Origin: Bugula neritina
Lineage: Eukaryota > Bryozoa > Gymnolaemata > Cheilostomatida > Bugulidae
NCBI GenBank assembly: GCA_964035545.1
Contig: CAXIUT010000012.1
Coordinates: forward strand, 1-64,000
DNA: 64,000 nt
Direction of reading: 5' to 3'
Shown in pieces: positions 35,301 through 47,245 of the stretch. A program made the position numbers and the translations under genes. Each line of letters begins with the position of its first letter. Position 1 is the stretch's first letter. The notes under the pieces are model-generated. The model had not been told where the DNA came from and made no database searches. It saw only the letters and a program-made list of their open reading frames with translations.

Positions 35301-35662
35301 CTCCTTATCTATTTAGTACTAAACAGGCAATCCGTGGCAATCCCAGCCGAAACGACGACTGACATAGTGTCCTGTTTGAGATGCATACCTGCAGACAACA
35401 TCTTTAATAGTTCCAGCAGCAATATGTCCATAATGAGGAGTTCCAGTAGCAAAGGGAGGACCGTCATAGAAAGTATAAGGAGGCAAATGCTAGGTTTTTC
35501 TAAGCTGCTACTTAAAAGCATCAACTTCCGACCAATATTTCAGAATAGTCTTTTCCTATTGAGCTAGATTTATTTTTTAGGGAGCTATATCAAATATAAT
35601 CTACGCATCAGAAAGGGAGTCAACTTGCTAAAACTAGATTTGATAGATATCCAGCGAATCAT
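32315..35662 (-). CDS. IARS1: Isoleucyl-tRNA synthetase (cytosolic type), C-terminus overwritten
   Basis: The frame has 1095 codons after three 20-nt introns (35585-35604, 32758-32777, 32661-32680). Class I landmarks: [20 protein letters not shown] near the N-terminus (HIGH-type motif HYGH), WDCHGLPV, the editing domain around [16 protein letters not shown], and GKKMSKR (KMSKS motif, about residue 609). The C-terminal domain runs [22 protein letters not shown], typical of eukaryotic cytosolic IleRS. It charges tRNA-Ile. After GRGLQA the frame enters the telomeric array as Gln-Pro repeats, so the true last residues are missing. Human IARS1 is 1262 aa. Start 35662 is supported by intron 1, which restores the conserved N-terminal helix. 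Confidence 0.93.
32326..32406 (+). repeat. Internal (GGGGTT)n array at IleRS 3' end
   Basis: About 13 GGGGTT units begin after ACTCTTTTT and end before CTTGCAAACC. On the minus strand the IleRS frame reads straight through it as Gln-Pro repeats and stops at TGA 32315-32317. Interpreted as a right-hand alternative telomere site whose repeat has overwritten the IleRS C-terminus. Confidence 0.85.
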
Positions 35663-35686
35663 TTTATAATTAAGGTGGTTGTTATA

Positions 35687-38165
35687 TCAATGGAATTATA
35701 ATATGCAACAAAAGGGGTTGGGGTTGGGGTTGGGGTTGGGGTTGGGGTTGGGGTTGGGGTTGGGGTTGGGGTTGGGGTTGGGGGGTTGGGGTTGGGATAT
35801 ATTGAGCCACCTCTCTTTGCCTCCCAAGGAAGTCAACACCTTGGGAACTATCTCTCCACTTTTCATCACATGGATAATAGCCGACTTGTTGCCACTACTA
35901 CCATAATCAGAACAAGAAAATACACTTATAATCGACTATCTTGACTAAAAACCTTCAGAAAAAGGCTCATGACTTCTTATTGTTATCATCAAATCATTTT
36001 AGTTGCAAAAACCAAGAGCTCTCTCTTCAGAATACTTAACATTCTTTATATGGCATCATTTACATGTTTTGTTTTGAAATAGTCATGCTAGTAGTCAGGA
36101 GAATAGTCCTGCTCCCCAGGTCGGCAAGGATCGCTCCAAAGCAAATCATACACTATCTTATCTCCTCTTGACTTAGGATCGTGGTTGACCTTCAATGGCT
36201 TCTACAACTTATCAAGCTCAAAAATATTCTTAAGGTTTTGACCTATCCCGCCATGACTGCAAAATATGTTATCATCTATCAAAGCAGCTACAGGTAACTT
36301 CTAAAACAACTTATTCGCACGATTGAAAAATGAATAAGGATCTTCAATCGACTCCTTCAACTTTATTGCACACTCGTCTCCGAAACCCATAAATTTGTTT
36401 ATCTGTCTGTCCTCGTGAGCTCCTCTTAATAGGACTACATTTTAAGGAAACTTTATCTTCAAAGAAAACAACATCAATATCGTTTAAATACTCTTAGTCC
36501 CACGATCCACATAGTCTCCCAGGAAAAGATAGTTAGTACACTAAATGTCTCCCAGAGGAGGCTCGTCAAAAGGAGCACCAAAAGCCTCAAAAAATCTATT
36601 TATTTCATGCAACTGTCCATGAATATCTCCAAATATTTTAACTGGTGCTCTCATCTACATAAACAAACAAATACCCTCACCAAAAGCGACTCCTCATCAA
36701 GCACTTTTTCTACTTCTTCAAACAACTTATTCACATACTCAGTGGGCAAAGGATAAGTAATTGAAGCAGTGGGCCTTAAAAACAAATTATTCAAAAAAAA
36801 CCTATGTATTTTTTAGAGATGTTCCTTAGATGTTCCAACAGTAGTATTGCCAACCAACCGACGATGCTATGTCGGCAGCATATCAATGTGAATCTTCTTT
36901 ATATCTTGCTACTAGTTATAATTGGCTACTATAGCTTAGGGGCATAAACGAATTGATTTGTTAGTATGGATATTCCTTCGAATATAGTCCTGCTATATCT
37001 ACATCTTCTATGAGGTCCTTCTCGTCTGATGACTTATCGACTGTCGGTGACTCTACTCGATCCTTCTCTCTTCCTGGTGGTTCCGAGATCCTCTCAATTT
37101 GGGATCACTGTTAGAATTCACATAAAATACATCTTTTCCAAGCTAGAAAGCCAATCCTTTGAAAAGAGCAGGGTGGGAGTTAAAAGTCTTATTAAGGTCC
37201 AACCGAATAATGGAGTCAGTAGGAATGTTAGGAGCATCTTGGTTGAATCCTCCGTGGATAAAGATGTTATGCTCTATCATAAAGCAAATATGTCTGAAAC
37301 GGTCGATACTGGGCAACTTGTACCAATCAGAAGAATCAGTATCATAGATATCTAAAGGCATCGACTATCCCACCTGGTTGCTCCTTCCACCAACTATCAA
37401 CAACAAAGTGCCCACAAACAGACTTCTATGTTGATATCTTTCAGTTGGTTTAGAATTGTTGCGATATGGAGCTCTCATCCAATCCATCCGTCCATCTCGA
37501 TGTTTTCTCAATCCCCAAGTATCACTCAAAGGAGTTCCATCTCCTCCGCGACCACCAAATACCACCATCATCCCACTAGCCGTACCAGTTCGACATATAC
37601 TTGCAGCATGATACACTCTAGGAGGAGGATTTTCTAGCCCAGTATTGACCTTTTACCACACGCAAGCTCCATTGATATCGATCTTCCATATATCTCCCAC
37701 TGCCTATGATCCAGTGTTTCCACCAAATATTACAATATAGGGTTTAAGGTAGGCCATCACATGTCCGTATCTGGCTCCAGGAGTAGTTCCCTTGCAGTTT
37801 TTCACTTCCCAGTAAGCCTTATCTGTCAAAGTGAGGAAATCCAACTGGTAAAGGTTGTCATCTGCGAGCTATCCTCCTCCGAGAGCTCCTCCAAAGACAT
37901 AGAAGAAGTGATCGACTGAGAGAGATCCATGAGCAGCTCTGTTGGTTGGGGCAGTGCCTTGACTATCAAGTTTTTTCCACTTTCTCAGGTTGAAGTCACA
38001 AAGAAAAGTATCTCCGGTGATGACATACTTGCCTGTATGAATATTTGAAGTACCTGTATCGCCTACTGCTCCACCGAAGAGGATGGCTTTATCTTTTCCA
38101 ATAGGAGTGATAGTGTGTCCAAACCTGGCAGATGGATTATCTCCTCCGAAATCTGTCTTCTCCAT
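35687..38165 (-). CDS. Kelch-repeat PP1-like phosphatase (PPKL/BSU1-like)
   Basis: Two 20-nt introns (36655-36674, 36044-36063) give 812 codons including the array. Residues about 1-330 contain six kelch blades (ARFGHTITPIG, RAAHGSLSVDHFFYVFGG, RYGHVMAYLKPYIVIFGG, VYHAASICRTG). After a basic linker comes a metallophosphatase domain: GDIHGQL, GDYVDRG, RGAHEDR, HGGIG. The kelch-plus-PP1 architecture is confined to plants and alveolates, which supports a ciliate. The canonical RGNHE reads RGAHE, changing a metal/substrate-contacting Asn. The C-terminus runs into the (GGGGTT)n array (minus strand Asn-Pro) and stops at TGA 35687-35689, so its natural end is lost. Start 38165 is chosen just before the first blade; an upstream Met at 38216 is possible. 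Confidence 0.9.
35714..35796 (+). repeat. Internal (GGGGTT)n array at PPKL 3' end
   Basis: About 13 units, with one GGGGGG irregularity, begin after GCAACAAAA and end before ATATATTGAG. On the minus strand it overwrites the C-terminus of the kelch phosphatase, which reads on as Asn-Pro repeats. It ends only 52 bases from the IleRS start codon. Right-end orientation, as for the other arrays left of the gap. Confidence 0.85.
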
Positions 38166-38353
38166 ATTATCGATTAAAATTACATTCAAAAGCATGGAAC
38201 TCAGACAATAAAACATAAATGCAACTCAAATCAAATCAAATCAAATCAAATACTCACCTTCCATACATACCTTGGCTACAATGCTATCATCCAACACACA
38301 ACTTCTTTTGGGTTACTAAATTTATGACTATGTAAATAACATAATAAAAAGTA

Positions 38354-38881
38354 TCATTTGAGTTCTGTATAATTTTATTCTACAGTCGGTATTTGTTTTT
38401 TTTGACACTTAGCGATAATCTTGACGACTAGATACACCAAAATAAAGAAAAACCAACAAAAGTATATATAGCTTGTCACCCTCATAAACATCTAAATCAC
38501 CAAACACCTCGAAGAAGTACCCCACACCAACTAGTACAGCCCATAAACGGTCGCCATGAAATGATACAATAGTCCAGCCAAAAATATCGTCAAAGTATTC
38601 AAGGTCAGACAGACCTAGCCACAAGGAACAACCTTATTGATACAATAGTCTAGCAAGCCAACCATATACATGATGGACATGAGAGCAGTTCCTCCGCACA
38701 CGATCGCTGATCCATAGTAGATAAAGTTAAGAAAGGTGAGATTGTCACTGTCTTAGCATTGATCGTTGTGGTATAGCTACTTAGTTACATGAGCAACAAT
38801 AAAGACTCCTAAATTGTTCATTTGAGCAGGTATGCTAAATGGGTCTATTAACTGTTAGACAGGACCACGGTGGCGAGGCAT
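38354..38881 (-). CDS. Small multi-pass membrane protein
   Basis: 175 aa in one exon, TGA stop. Four hydrophobic segments are visible: FIYYGSAIVCGGTALMSIMYM, CLTLNTLTIFLAGLLYHFM, YGLYQLVWG and SYIYFCWFFFILVYLVV. They are preceded by a polar N-terminus (MPRHRGPVQQLID) and followed by a Lys/Gln-rich tail. No family is recognised. It lies 190 bases upstream of the PPKL start in the same direction. Confidence 0.6.
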
Positions 38882-39045
38882 CAACAGATTACTATTATAT
38901 CAAACCACTTGAACCACTTAATATTCACATTTATAGCAACATCAGAACTTTAAATTTAAATAACCATAAACACCTATTGATATAACTGTCCATCAGAAAC
39001 AATATTTTTATATACATTTTGAGCCTTAAAAGAGATATTTTTGAT

Positions 39046-40035
39046 ATGAATATCCGTCTCAATGAGTAAAGAATTCTAAAAAGTATATTATTATTTATAT
39101 AGTTCAAAAAAAGTATTTAAAAGCTAAGTAGTGCTTTCAGCGATGTACTTAAATACCTAGAAAAAGAATAATAAGAATAAGTTCCCTAATCAAACAAAAA
39201 GAAAGAATAAGTTGTAAAAACATCAAAAGTTCATTACGATAAATAACATTCCAGACAAACAACAAATATAAAACAAGAACACGATAAACATAATGGCATA
39301 AATACAACCAAAACACCTAATAACATATCAAAAGATCTCAAAAGATAACCTGAATAAATATCAATAGATAGAGGATCTTCAAGAATAGAAAGAAGAAGTT
39401 AGAGAAATATAAAAAAAAAATAAAACAAACCTGAGTTTAATCACAAAACTAAAGAAGATAATCAGTTAATGAAACAGTAAAAGAATATTAAGGCATAAAG
39501 ACCAGCAAACAACCATTAGAGATAAAGAACAGCAAACAACCATTAGAGATAAAGGCCAGGAAGCAACCATTAGAGATAAAGAACAGCAAACAACCATTAA
39601 AGATAAAGGCCAGGAAGCAACCATTAGAGATAAAGACCAGGAAACAGCCATCAGAGATCAACTAATCAAAAACCAACCACCATTCAAAAGCCAACAACGA
39701 TTCAAAGGCCTCATTTATAGAAGCCAAAAGCACCTTTATCAAGCTATATGAGATTCAATAGATAAAATATAGCAAGAGTAAGGCAAGAATATCCCACTTT
39801 AACCCAAACTGACCTTGTAACAGTGACAGGACATCTCTGGAAATAATTACCACAAGAATAAAGGTCTAAATATTAAGAATAATATAGAAAATAAAAATAA
39901 AAGTATGATTCAGATATGATACAGTTCTATAGAAGATATCCTTAATAAAAAAACAAAAAAAAAGATAAAAAGTCAGATAAAAAGTAAGATAAAAAGTCAG
40001 ATAAAAAGTAAGATAAAAAGGAATATAAAAAGTGA
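39046..40035 (+). CDS. HMG-box protein with basic repeats
   Basis: 329 aa in one exon. Residues about 140-200 consist of six short tandem repeats of the type NNHQRQRPGS / NNHQRQRTA, encoded by a clear 39-nt-type DNA repeat at 39490-39650. A single HMG box follows at about residues 225-290: PLSSYMRFNRQN, ARVRQEYP, GHLWKQLPQEQRSKYQEQY. The tail is a (D-K-K-S/Q) lysine repeat. HMG-box proteins bend DNA or bind chromatin. The basic repeat block and lysine tail probably add non-specific DNA affinity. The repeat units differ by few bases, so copy number may vary between alleles. Confidence 0.8.
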
Positions 40036-40493
40036 TTTATGATCTCACTGTTCTTATTTATTTAATTTTTAACTGATAAAAAATGATAATATTAAGATTC
40101 TATCTTTATCTTTGAAAGCAAATTCGATTGTTTGATTGATTTCAGAAAGAGAAAATAGCTAATCAACTTAAGAAGTACATAATCCATTAAAATATTAAAT
40201 TCAAGATGATAATATTCCTTTTGAATCAATTAAAATCCAATTAACTTTAATAAATACGATTTAAATAACTACTAATTTCAAAACAAAAGTTATTGAAAGT
40301 TTCAAACACTATCTTATAATAGATCTTACTATGATTATAAACATCTAATAAACAATTTTGACAAGTTCTATCTATTTTTGAAGTAAAATAAAATATTAAA
40401 ACTGAACTTTAAAGTAATTAATTTAAAAAAATAGAATATTAATTAATTAAGCTCTCCAATTGTTATTCGTGGTATAAACTATTCAACATTTAA
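40036..40493. other. Intergenic, AT-rich, nothing recognised
   Basis: About 460 bases of very AT-rich sequence with several TTAATTAA-like stretches between the HMG-box gene and the methyltransferase. No supported coding frame or RNA. Confidence 0.45.
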
Positions 40494-41226
40494 ATGTTCA
40501 GCGTTAGAAAAGGACTTCTTTACATCCTTACCCTCATAGCCTCAGTCCTTAGCTACATCCCAGCAGCTATCTATGCCTACGTCTACTCTGAGTTCTTTAC
40601 CAAGTAAATCTCATAACACTTAGAGTGACTTACCATCAAATCGGCAAAAGAAACTAGCACAACAAAAAGATCAAGAATATCCTTGACATCGGAACAGCCA
40701 CAGGTGGACCACTTAAGACCATAGTTCACTGCTTTTAAGAAGCCAGAATATTAGGGATAGATTACAATCAACTCTATCTACCTGCCTGCAAAAAGCTCTT
40801 CCAAGAGAACTCCAACGTCTAGATCAAATACATGAACTTCTACGATTTGGAAAGAGAAGAGCCTGAGACCCAATTCGATTTGATAATATTTGGTTCTAGT
40901 TTCATGATAATGCCAGAACAGACAAAGGCCCTTTAGCTAGCCAAAAGTACCTACTATATTAGTCAGGAAAATTAAACATTGGAGGAAAGATATATATTTT
41001 ACTGACTCTCTATGATAAGAAAACCTTTTTGACTCGGATGCTGGAGTTCATAAAGCCACTCTTAAAATATGTTAGCACAGTAGATTTTGGAAAAGCTACT
41101 TACAGACAAGAATTCGAAGGATTTTTAAACGCACATCAAATGAAAATTACTTTTAGTTAAAGGTGTCAAGGAAACTTCTTCCTCAAACTGGCAAAATTCT
41201 ATATCTACTAACTAGAACATCTCTGA
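40494..41226 (+). CDS. SAM-dependent methyltransferase, membrane-anchored
   Basis: 230 aa after two 20-nt introns (40604-40623, 40947-40966). Residues about 8-38 form a signal anchor (GLLYILTLIASVLSYIPAAI). A class I methyltransferase fold follows: motif I ILDIGTATGG (about residue 58), the acidic-loop strand ARILGIDYN, and FDLIIFGSSFMI (motif IV-like). The substrate cannot be told. On the other side of the N gap only a 21-bp fragment of this gene (47539-47559, matching 41138-41158) survives between telomeric arrays. Confidence 0.8.
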
Positions 41227-41560
41227 TTGAAATATTACTTTGAAATATTCAAAACATATATACTAAAATATACCTGAATAATTGCTGAGATATTTAGAGT
41301 TAAATCATATAAAACCTTTCAAAACTGAATAGAATAGTTAATAATTGATATCATTAATTGATATTAAATGAAAGAACCACTATATATTAAATGAAAGAAC
41401 CACTTTATATTAAATGAAAAACCCCTATCTTTTCGAAATTGATATTTTTAAAGGGAAGAACTAGTATTTATTCAAAATCGATTGAATATTTGATGACATA
41501 CTGTAGGTACTAGATATTTAAATCTAGATGACTATGTTATATTTGATTTAGAATCAACTA

Positions 41561-42053
<493 letters not shown>

Positions 42054-42251
42054 TATCAACTCGTCAATCTAGCTAATCCATTATACCTTAAACATTCATA
42101 TCATGATCTTAATAACAAAAGCAATTTATGAAGAAAGGACTTAGTGATATCAGTATCAAAGGATATCAGGAGTAGATATTATATAAGGATATCAGGAGTA
42201 GATATGGTTTAATATATGAGTAAATCAAATATAAATATAACTTAAAGGATA

Positions 42252-42337
42252 GGGGTTGGGGTTGGGGTTGGGGTTGGGGTTGGGGTTGGGGTTGGGGTTG
42301 GGGTTGGGGTTGGGGTTGGGTTGGGGTTGGGGTTGGG
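42252..42337 (+). repeat. Internal (GGGGTT)n array inside AK8-like gene
   Basis: About 14 units, including one short GGGTT unit. It begins after CTTAAAGGATA and ends before CTCATAGTCAAAC. In the other copy the homologous stretch (about 48654-48742) is the AK8-like N-terminus, so this array stands in place of about 90 bases of gene. The net difference between the copies across this segment is 4 bases. Confidence 0.9.
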
Positions 42338-43505
42338 CTCATAGTCAAACAACCAGATGACCCTCTCTCCTTCCTCATCGATAAACTCTCCAACCCACAA
42401 AGTACCCTTCAAGTTATGTAGGTAAAAAAATATTCATAATCGGCCCTCCAGGATTCAAAGTCAGAGAGTTTGCTCTCCAAGTAGGAGATCACTATAAATT
42501 TACAGCTATATCAGTAGGTGACCTCCTGAAGAAATAAGTTTCAAAGAAACAAGAGCTAGGATAATAGATCGAATCCTACTTCAAACAGTACACCATTGTC
42601 AAGGACTAGATAGTAAGCAAAATGGTTAAAAAATAAATAGAAGTAATTCAAAAATAAAAGAAAAGCTTTATCCTCTCAGGATATCCAAGAACAAGAGTGC
42701 AAGGATTAGCCATGCAAAGATAAGGTATCTTCCCTGATGCATTTATCATCCTCAATATGCCTTACGATAGAATCCTTCACTTCTGCTAGTACCCATCTTT
42801 TTATTCAGATAAAAACTCAAAGCTTAAAAATCAATCGATAAAGCTATACTTGCCAATAGAGCTATGCACATAGCTAATCATGCTCAAGACTACCTTCTAA
42901 ATGTTAAACAAATCAAATAAATATACCCCAACAACTACTTCGAAATTGATTGCTCAAAAGGATCCAGAGAAGATATACTAGAAGATATAGCTAGGTTGCT
43001 TAAGTTCAAAATAAAGACAAAAAGACCTAAAAGACCAGCTGCCATCCTTGTTTTAGGAGGTAAACAAGATTTTAGGACACTTGTCGCTAAAAAGTTGGCC
43101 AAAAGATATGGATTTGTACTAGTCATGGCAAGAGAACAACTAGCAGATCAGATATCTAAAAACACTTAGGTTGGAAGGCTGGTTCTAGACAACATCAGAA
43201 GAAAAGATTTGGTGAAAGATTCCATCATGAACGGATTAATTCAAAGTAGATTAAGTCAAGTAGATGCTCAAATGCAAGGTTTCGTACTTGAAGGATATCC
43301 TCGAACAGAAGGACAAGCAGTCTCACTGAAAGATACCTACATTCAACCCAGTTTGATCGCCATAATCGAATAAAACAACGGAACTAGTTCAGAAGTGATG
43401 AAACAACTCAACTAGAAGCATCAATCAGTCATACTTAAGATTGATTCAGGATTAAGCGAAGAACAAATCTTTGAAAAAATATGCTATCAGCTCTAAAACA
43501 ACTGA
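42338..43505 (+). pseudogene. AK8: AK8-like gene, left copy, 5' end replaced by telomeric array
   Basis: From CTCATAGTC onward this matches the intact gene at 48647-49910 base for base, apart from a few substitutions (for example TTT versus TGT, Phe to Cys, near 43075). The first 31 codons or so are replaced by the (GGGGTT)n array, and the start codon ATGG reads AAGG here. Introns 42402-42421 and 42789-42808 are intact. If the array is a consensus artefact of alternative chromosome ends, the gene is not broken in molecules that extend through. If it is real, this copy is dead. The body shows no stop or frameshift. Confidence 0.8.
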
Positions 43506-43546
43506 TCATATCCCATATTGTATATTATAAGTAATAGTAATAGTAA

Positions 43547-44900
43547 TCATGAGTAGTAGTATGGTCGAGCTTCTCTCAAAGCATAGTCAAAAACAAGAGG
43601 CATCTTCTCATTGCCTTTGTTGGTTTGGGTCTTAGGAGTTTAAGCCTATTTTTTATGCTAAAGAAGATCAGTTGACTGTCTAATAGTTGACTTCATTTAC
43701 TTAGCAGGCATTTAAATGTCCATCTGACTGTTAAAAAAGGGGTGGTTCAGAGCAGCATCAGCTGAAAGACGTCTTTCCGGATCTTTTTCTAACATTTTCA
43801 TGAGTAGATCAAGTGTTTTATCTTAAGCTTTCGAGTAGATATCTTTGTTAAAGGTGAAATCGCAGGCTCTATTTTGCAATAAGATTTAGTTGTATTTTTT
43901 TCCTTAGAAAACAGAACATCCAAAGATAAGGTAATGGAAAATGACTCCGGCAGAAAAGATGTCACTAATAGGTTAACTTTTAGTGCTCATATCTCTGATA
44001 TTAATGATTTCAGGAGCAACAAAACCAGGTGTCCCGCATCTAACAAATAAATACTTCTCTTCATCTGCATAAGTTGCTAACCCAAAGTCACAGATAGCAG
44101 TCTACCATACCTTATCCTTCTTGAACATTATGTTCTCAGGCTTCAAATCTCGATGTATTATCCGATGCTTGCTCAGTACTGACAGTCCCTGCAAAATGTT
44201 CTTTATTATCTCTCTTGCAACCTATAGTTCTATCTTGGCTCCGCTCTAAATCAACCAATCAATACCTTCAGCAATTAGTTCAACTGCATGCCTTCCAAAT
44301 GCTCTAATATCACATAGATTGAGTTGTCCGTCTCGTAAACTCCCTCTAAACGCATTATATTGCTATGATTTAGTCGACGCATCAGTTTTATCTCATTTTC
44401 AAGAGACTAACGACCCTTATCTCCAGAATACTGTTTTTCCTTTGAAAAGGCCTTAACTGCAACCATCTTTTTATCTCTTAATCTTTCTGCCAAATAAACA
44501 GTCGCAAAGGCTCCTTTTCCTATTTTTTTTTTAGCTTTAAACAATTTATGAAATCCTCTCTGATTGATCCTTTTTTCCAACTCCAAAGCCCAAGACTAAA
44601 CCACAGCAGTCTGAGCAGTAAAAGTCAATTGCTATGGACATCCTTCCCGTTCCAACTTGATAGCAGTCGCAGATCCCAAAGAGTCCTATGCCTAGATCAA
44701 CTAAAGAGTACAGATTGAGAGTAGATAACTTCGAATTTAGTGCTGAAAGAAAGAGGACAATGATGGGTGGGTTGTCTAAAGTTAAGAGCGTCTGAGAGGA
44801 CAATATGTTGATTTGTGAGAATCAACTGGACTTCATTCTTATTAATGGTGAAGGTATTGCGTAGAGATGGAGAGTTAGTCTCTTTCAGAAGTTCTCCCAT
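43547..44900 (-). CDS. Ser/Thr protein kinase (CaMK-like), left copy
   Basis: 437 aa after two 20-nt introns (44692-44711, 44246-44265). The N-terminal about 120 residues form a small domain with no clear name (possibly PH-like: NTFTINKNEVQLILTNQHIV). The kinase domain has IGKGAFATVYLA (glycine loop), MVAVKAFSK (catalytic Lys), HRDLKPENIMF (about residue 235), CDFGLATYA, GTPGFVAPEI, and LLMKMLEKDPERRLSADAALNHPFF. All catalytic residues are present. The tail KMPLVFDYALREARPYY is short and has no EF-hands, so it is not a CDPK. Convergent with the AK8-like gene (41 bases between stops). Same gene at 49952-51305. Confidence 0.88.
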
Positions 44901-45182
44901 ACTGGGAAGAATCTACTAGAATAGGTACAACCAACTGCCTCGCATAGAAGACTTGCGTTCTAATTATATTCCAAAGAATATTCGATCCTGCATATCCTTC
45001 CATAACTTAAACACCTCTCCACTATCATCCAACCATATCACACTTCCTTCCACTAGTCTATCCTCAACCATCCAGACCAACTGTTGAGTTACTTACAGTC
45101 TTCAACAGCTAATAGAAGTCTCGATGTAGGCATGCCTTGAAATGTGATAATTTTCTTTAGAGTTTAGAAGAAATAGATAAAA

Positions 45183-46519
45183 TCATTAAGAAAAGGACAT
45201 TAATTTTTCTTTAATCCAATCGTCCCATTTATGAAAGGGTATTCCTCTTTTGATTACTTTCTTGTATTAACTACTCAAATCAAGTACAAATAAATCCTAA
45301 CGGTCCAACTTCAACTTCACAGTCTGAACCACCTACATCATCGTCAATGTACCAACAAAAAGTGAGCAAAGTATAAATCAGGAATCCGCATCTTTGTTCC
45401 CTAAGCCATCTTCAAGCCATCATCTTTCTACTCCTACAACTACTACTCCTTTATCTAATCCTGTTTCGGATGTTCATGGCTATCAGTTGAGTGTCTGCTG
45501 TTCTTTCGAGAACGCATTGAAACACCTCGAGGATACTACATATCAAAAAATTGATTAGTAAAAGGCACTTCATCTCCGAGTTTATGATGCTACACATATG
45601 AAAGACGCTTCATTAATGGTTATATCATCTCTTTCTCATCTTTGTTCAAAGCAATTGGTTTAGTTTCTTCTGTACTACCAGTTAAAACTTCATTTTTTGA
45701 TCTTTGATTGAAATAAAATTGCTAGATTAATTTATTTTTAGCCTACAGCTCCTCTTCCAATTTCGATATTTGTTTCTCTTAGAAATCAATTTTTTTAGCT
45801 GAACTACTGGCTTTCTTTTCTATTTCTTCCAAAGAATGTCTCAACATAGCTATCTCTTCCAACAACTATTCTTTTTCATCTTAATACAAAACTAATTACT
45901 CTTTTCCTAAATGATTTTTTTACTAATTTCCAACTTTTATAACTCCACGTTCTCCAACAACTTCTTAGTCTGTTCACTATCTTAGTTAACTTGCATAAAA
46001 GTTCTCCTTATTTATTTTTTTTCCTTTTTGCTGTGAGTCAACTAATGCTAGTACTTCTGTTGCATTTCCAAGGCCTATATCTTCAATACTTCGTACTCTC
46101 TTTACCATCTGCTGACTTTTTCCTACTTTATGTTATCTCTACAGTCAATGAATGTTTAGTTTATTCCAAAGTTTAAACTCTATCTTTTAAATCGATTGTT
46201 TCACGATCCATTTCAGTCATTTTGTCCCGAATATGTTCTATTTCTTTGAGACTTTAGTCTACAATACCAACTGAGTAACTAATAATTTACCTATTCTTTA
46301 GCCAATAATCATCGACAACCCTTTGAACTTTTCCATCATATTTCTAATTACTTAATGTTTTTTATCTTACTCCCAAGAAGGTAGCTCTTGAATACATTCC
46401 ACAAAATTACGATATTATTCATGTTCGGCATACTCTCTTTATATAATCCATTTGAGCTGATCTTGCCAAATAGTAGTCAAAGTATTAATAAGGTCATCTT
46501 TATGCAATTAGTTGTCCAT
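45183..46519 (-). CDS. Coiled-coil protein, left copy
   Basis: 418 aa after four 20-nt introns (46271-46290, 46123-46142, 45880-45899, 45333-45352), the most intron-dense gene here. Nearly the whole chain is predicted helix with heptads (LLEEIAMLRHSLEEIEKK, ISKLEEELQAKNKLIQQ). The N-terminus is acidic-helical (MDNQLHKDDLINTLTTIWQ). The C-terminus is basic (KKVIKRGIPFHKWDDWIKEKL). No family is recognised; a cytoskeletal or basal-body scaffold would fit but is a guess. All four introns are defined by restoring the heptad frame. In the right copy (51588-52924) an array replaces part of exon 1. Confidence 0.75.
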
Positions 46520-46544
46520 ATTATCTAATAACTATTTAATAATC

Positions 46545-46859
46545 ATGATAAAAATCATCAAAAAAGTCAACTCTGTGGGCAGTATCACCAGCCCTCTTCT
46601 GGCTCCTTTCTCCAACAAAACCATCCCATCAACTTAACTAGCAAAAACACCAATTCACCCTATCGACTGGCAAAGTGTTTTAGATAGATAGAGACGAAAT
46701 GTAATGAAGAACTACTAGTTGATATTACCAGGAGTATACATTCGGAATGAAATAGTGATTGGGTAGTAGTTTTGGTAGACCAAAAGCAAAAGACATCGAC
46801 ATGCCAAACTCAAAAGAAACAGAAGAAAAGGCCCAAGAAGAACCGTCATCACCAATTGA
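46545..46859 (+). CDS. Small basic protein, possibly organellar ribosomal, left copy
   Basis: 104 aa in one exon. The N-terminus (MIKIIKKVNSVGSITSPLLA) could be a mitochondrial targeting sequence. The middle reads WQSVLDRQRRNVMKNYQLIL. The C-terminal 30 residues are extremely Arg/Lys-rich (TKSKRHRHAKLKRNRRKGPRR), as in small mitochondrial ribosomal proteins. I do not recognise the family with confidence. Divergent from the coiled-coil gene with only 25 bases between starts, so they share a promoter region. Same gene at 52950-53264. Confidence 0.55.
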
Positions 46860-47148
46860 TATCACCACAACTATCAAAAACACTTATTTCTTACCTATTA
46901 ACACTCTTATAACCGTTTTAGTTGAAATAAAGGTCACAACATAGGATTCATAAACCAAAGATATCATGATAACTAGAAGAAGTAGCAGTCAAAATCAAAG
47001 AAAGGAGATTAAATCGTCTCTAACTCAAATTCATCCAAATTAAAAAGATCTGAAAAGTGTTGTATTATTCATATGCATAAAATAACCAATAATATCATCA
47101 TTAAATTATCAACAGTCGACAGATAAATCAATAAACACATTATAGATA

Positions 47149-47245
47149 TGGGGTTGGGGTTCGGGTTTATGGGGTTGGGGTTGGGGTTGGGGTTGGGGTT
47201 GGGGTTGGGGTTGGGGTTGGGGTTGGGGTTGGGGTTGGGGTTGGG
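47149..47245 (+). repeat. Terminal (GGGGTT)n array, right end of left contig
   Basis: It begins after ATTATAGATAT with slightly impure units (GGTTCGGGTTTATGGGG), then continues as perfect GGGGTT units up to the N run. It is in the orientation of a right-hand chromosome end. Confidence 0.9.

Noticed and set aside
39466-39651. Minus-strand Ser/Leu/Met/Val/Trp repeat frame
   Set aside because: It is the antisense of the HMG-box basic repeat, whose plus-strand frame is long and contains a recognisable domain.
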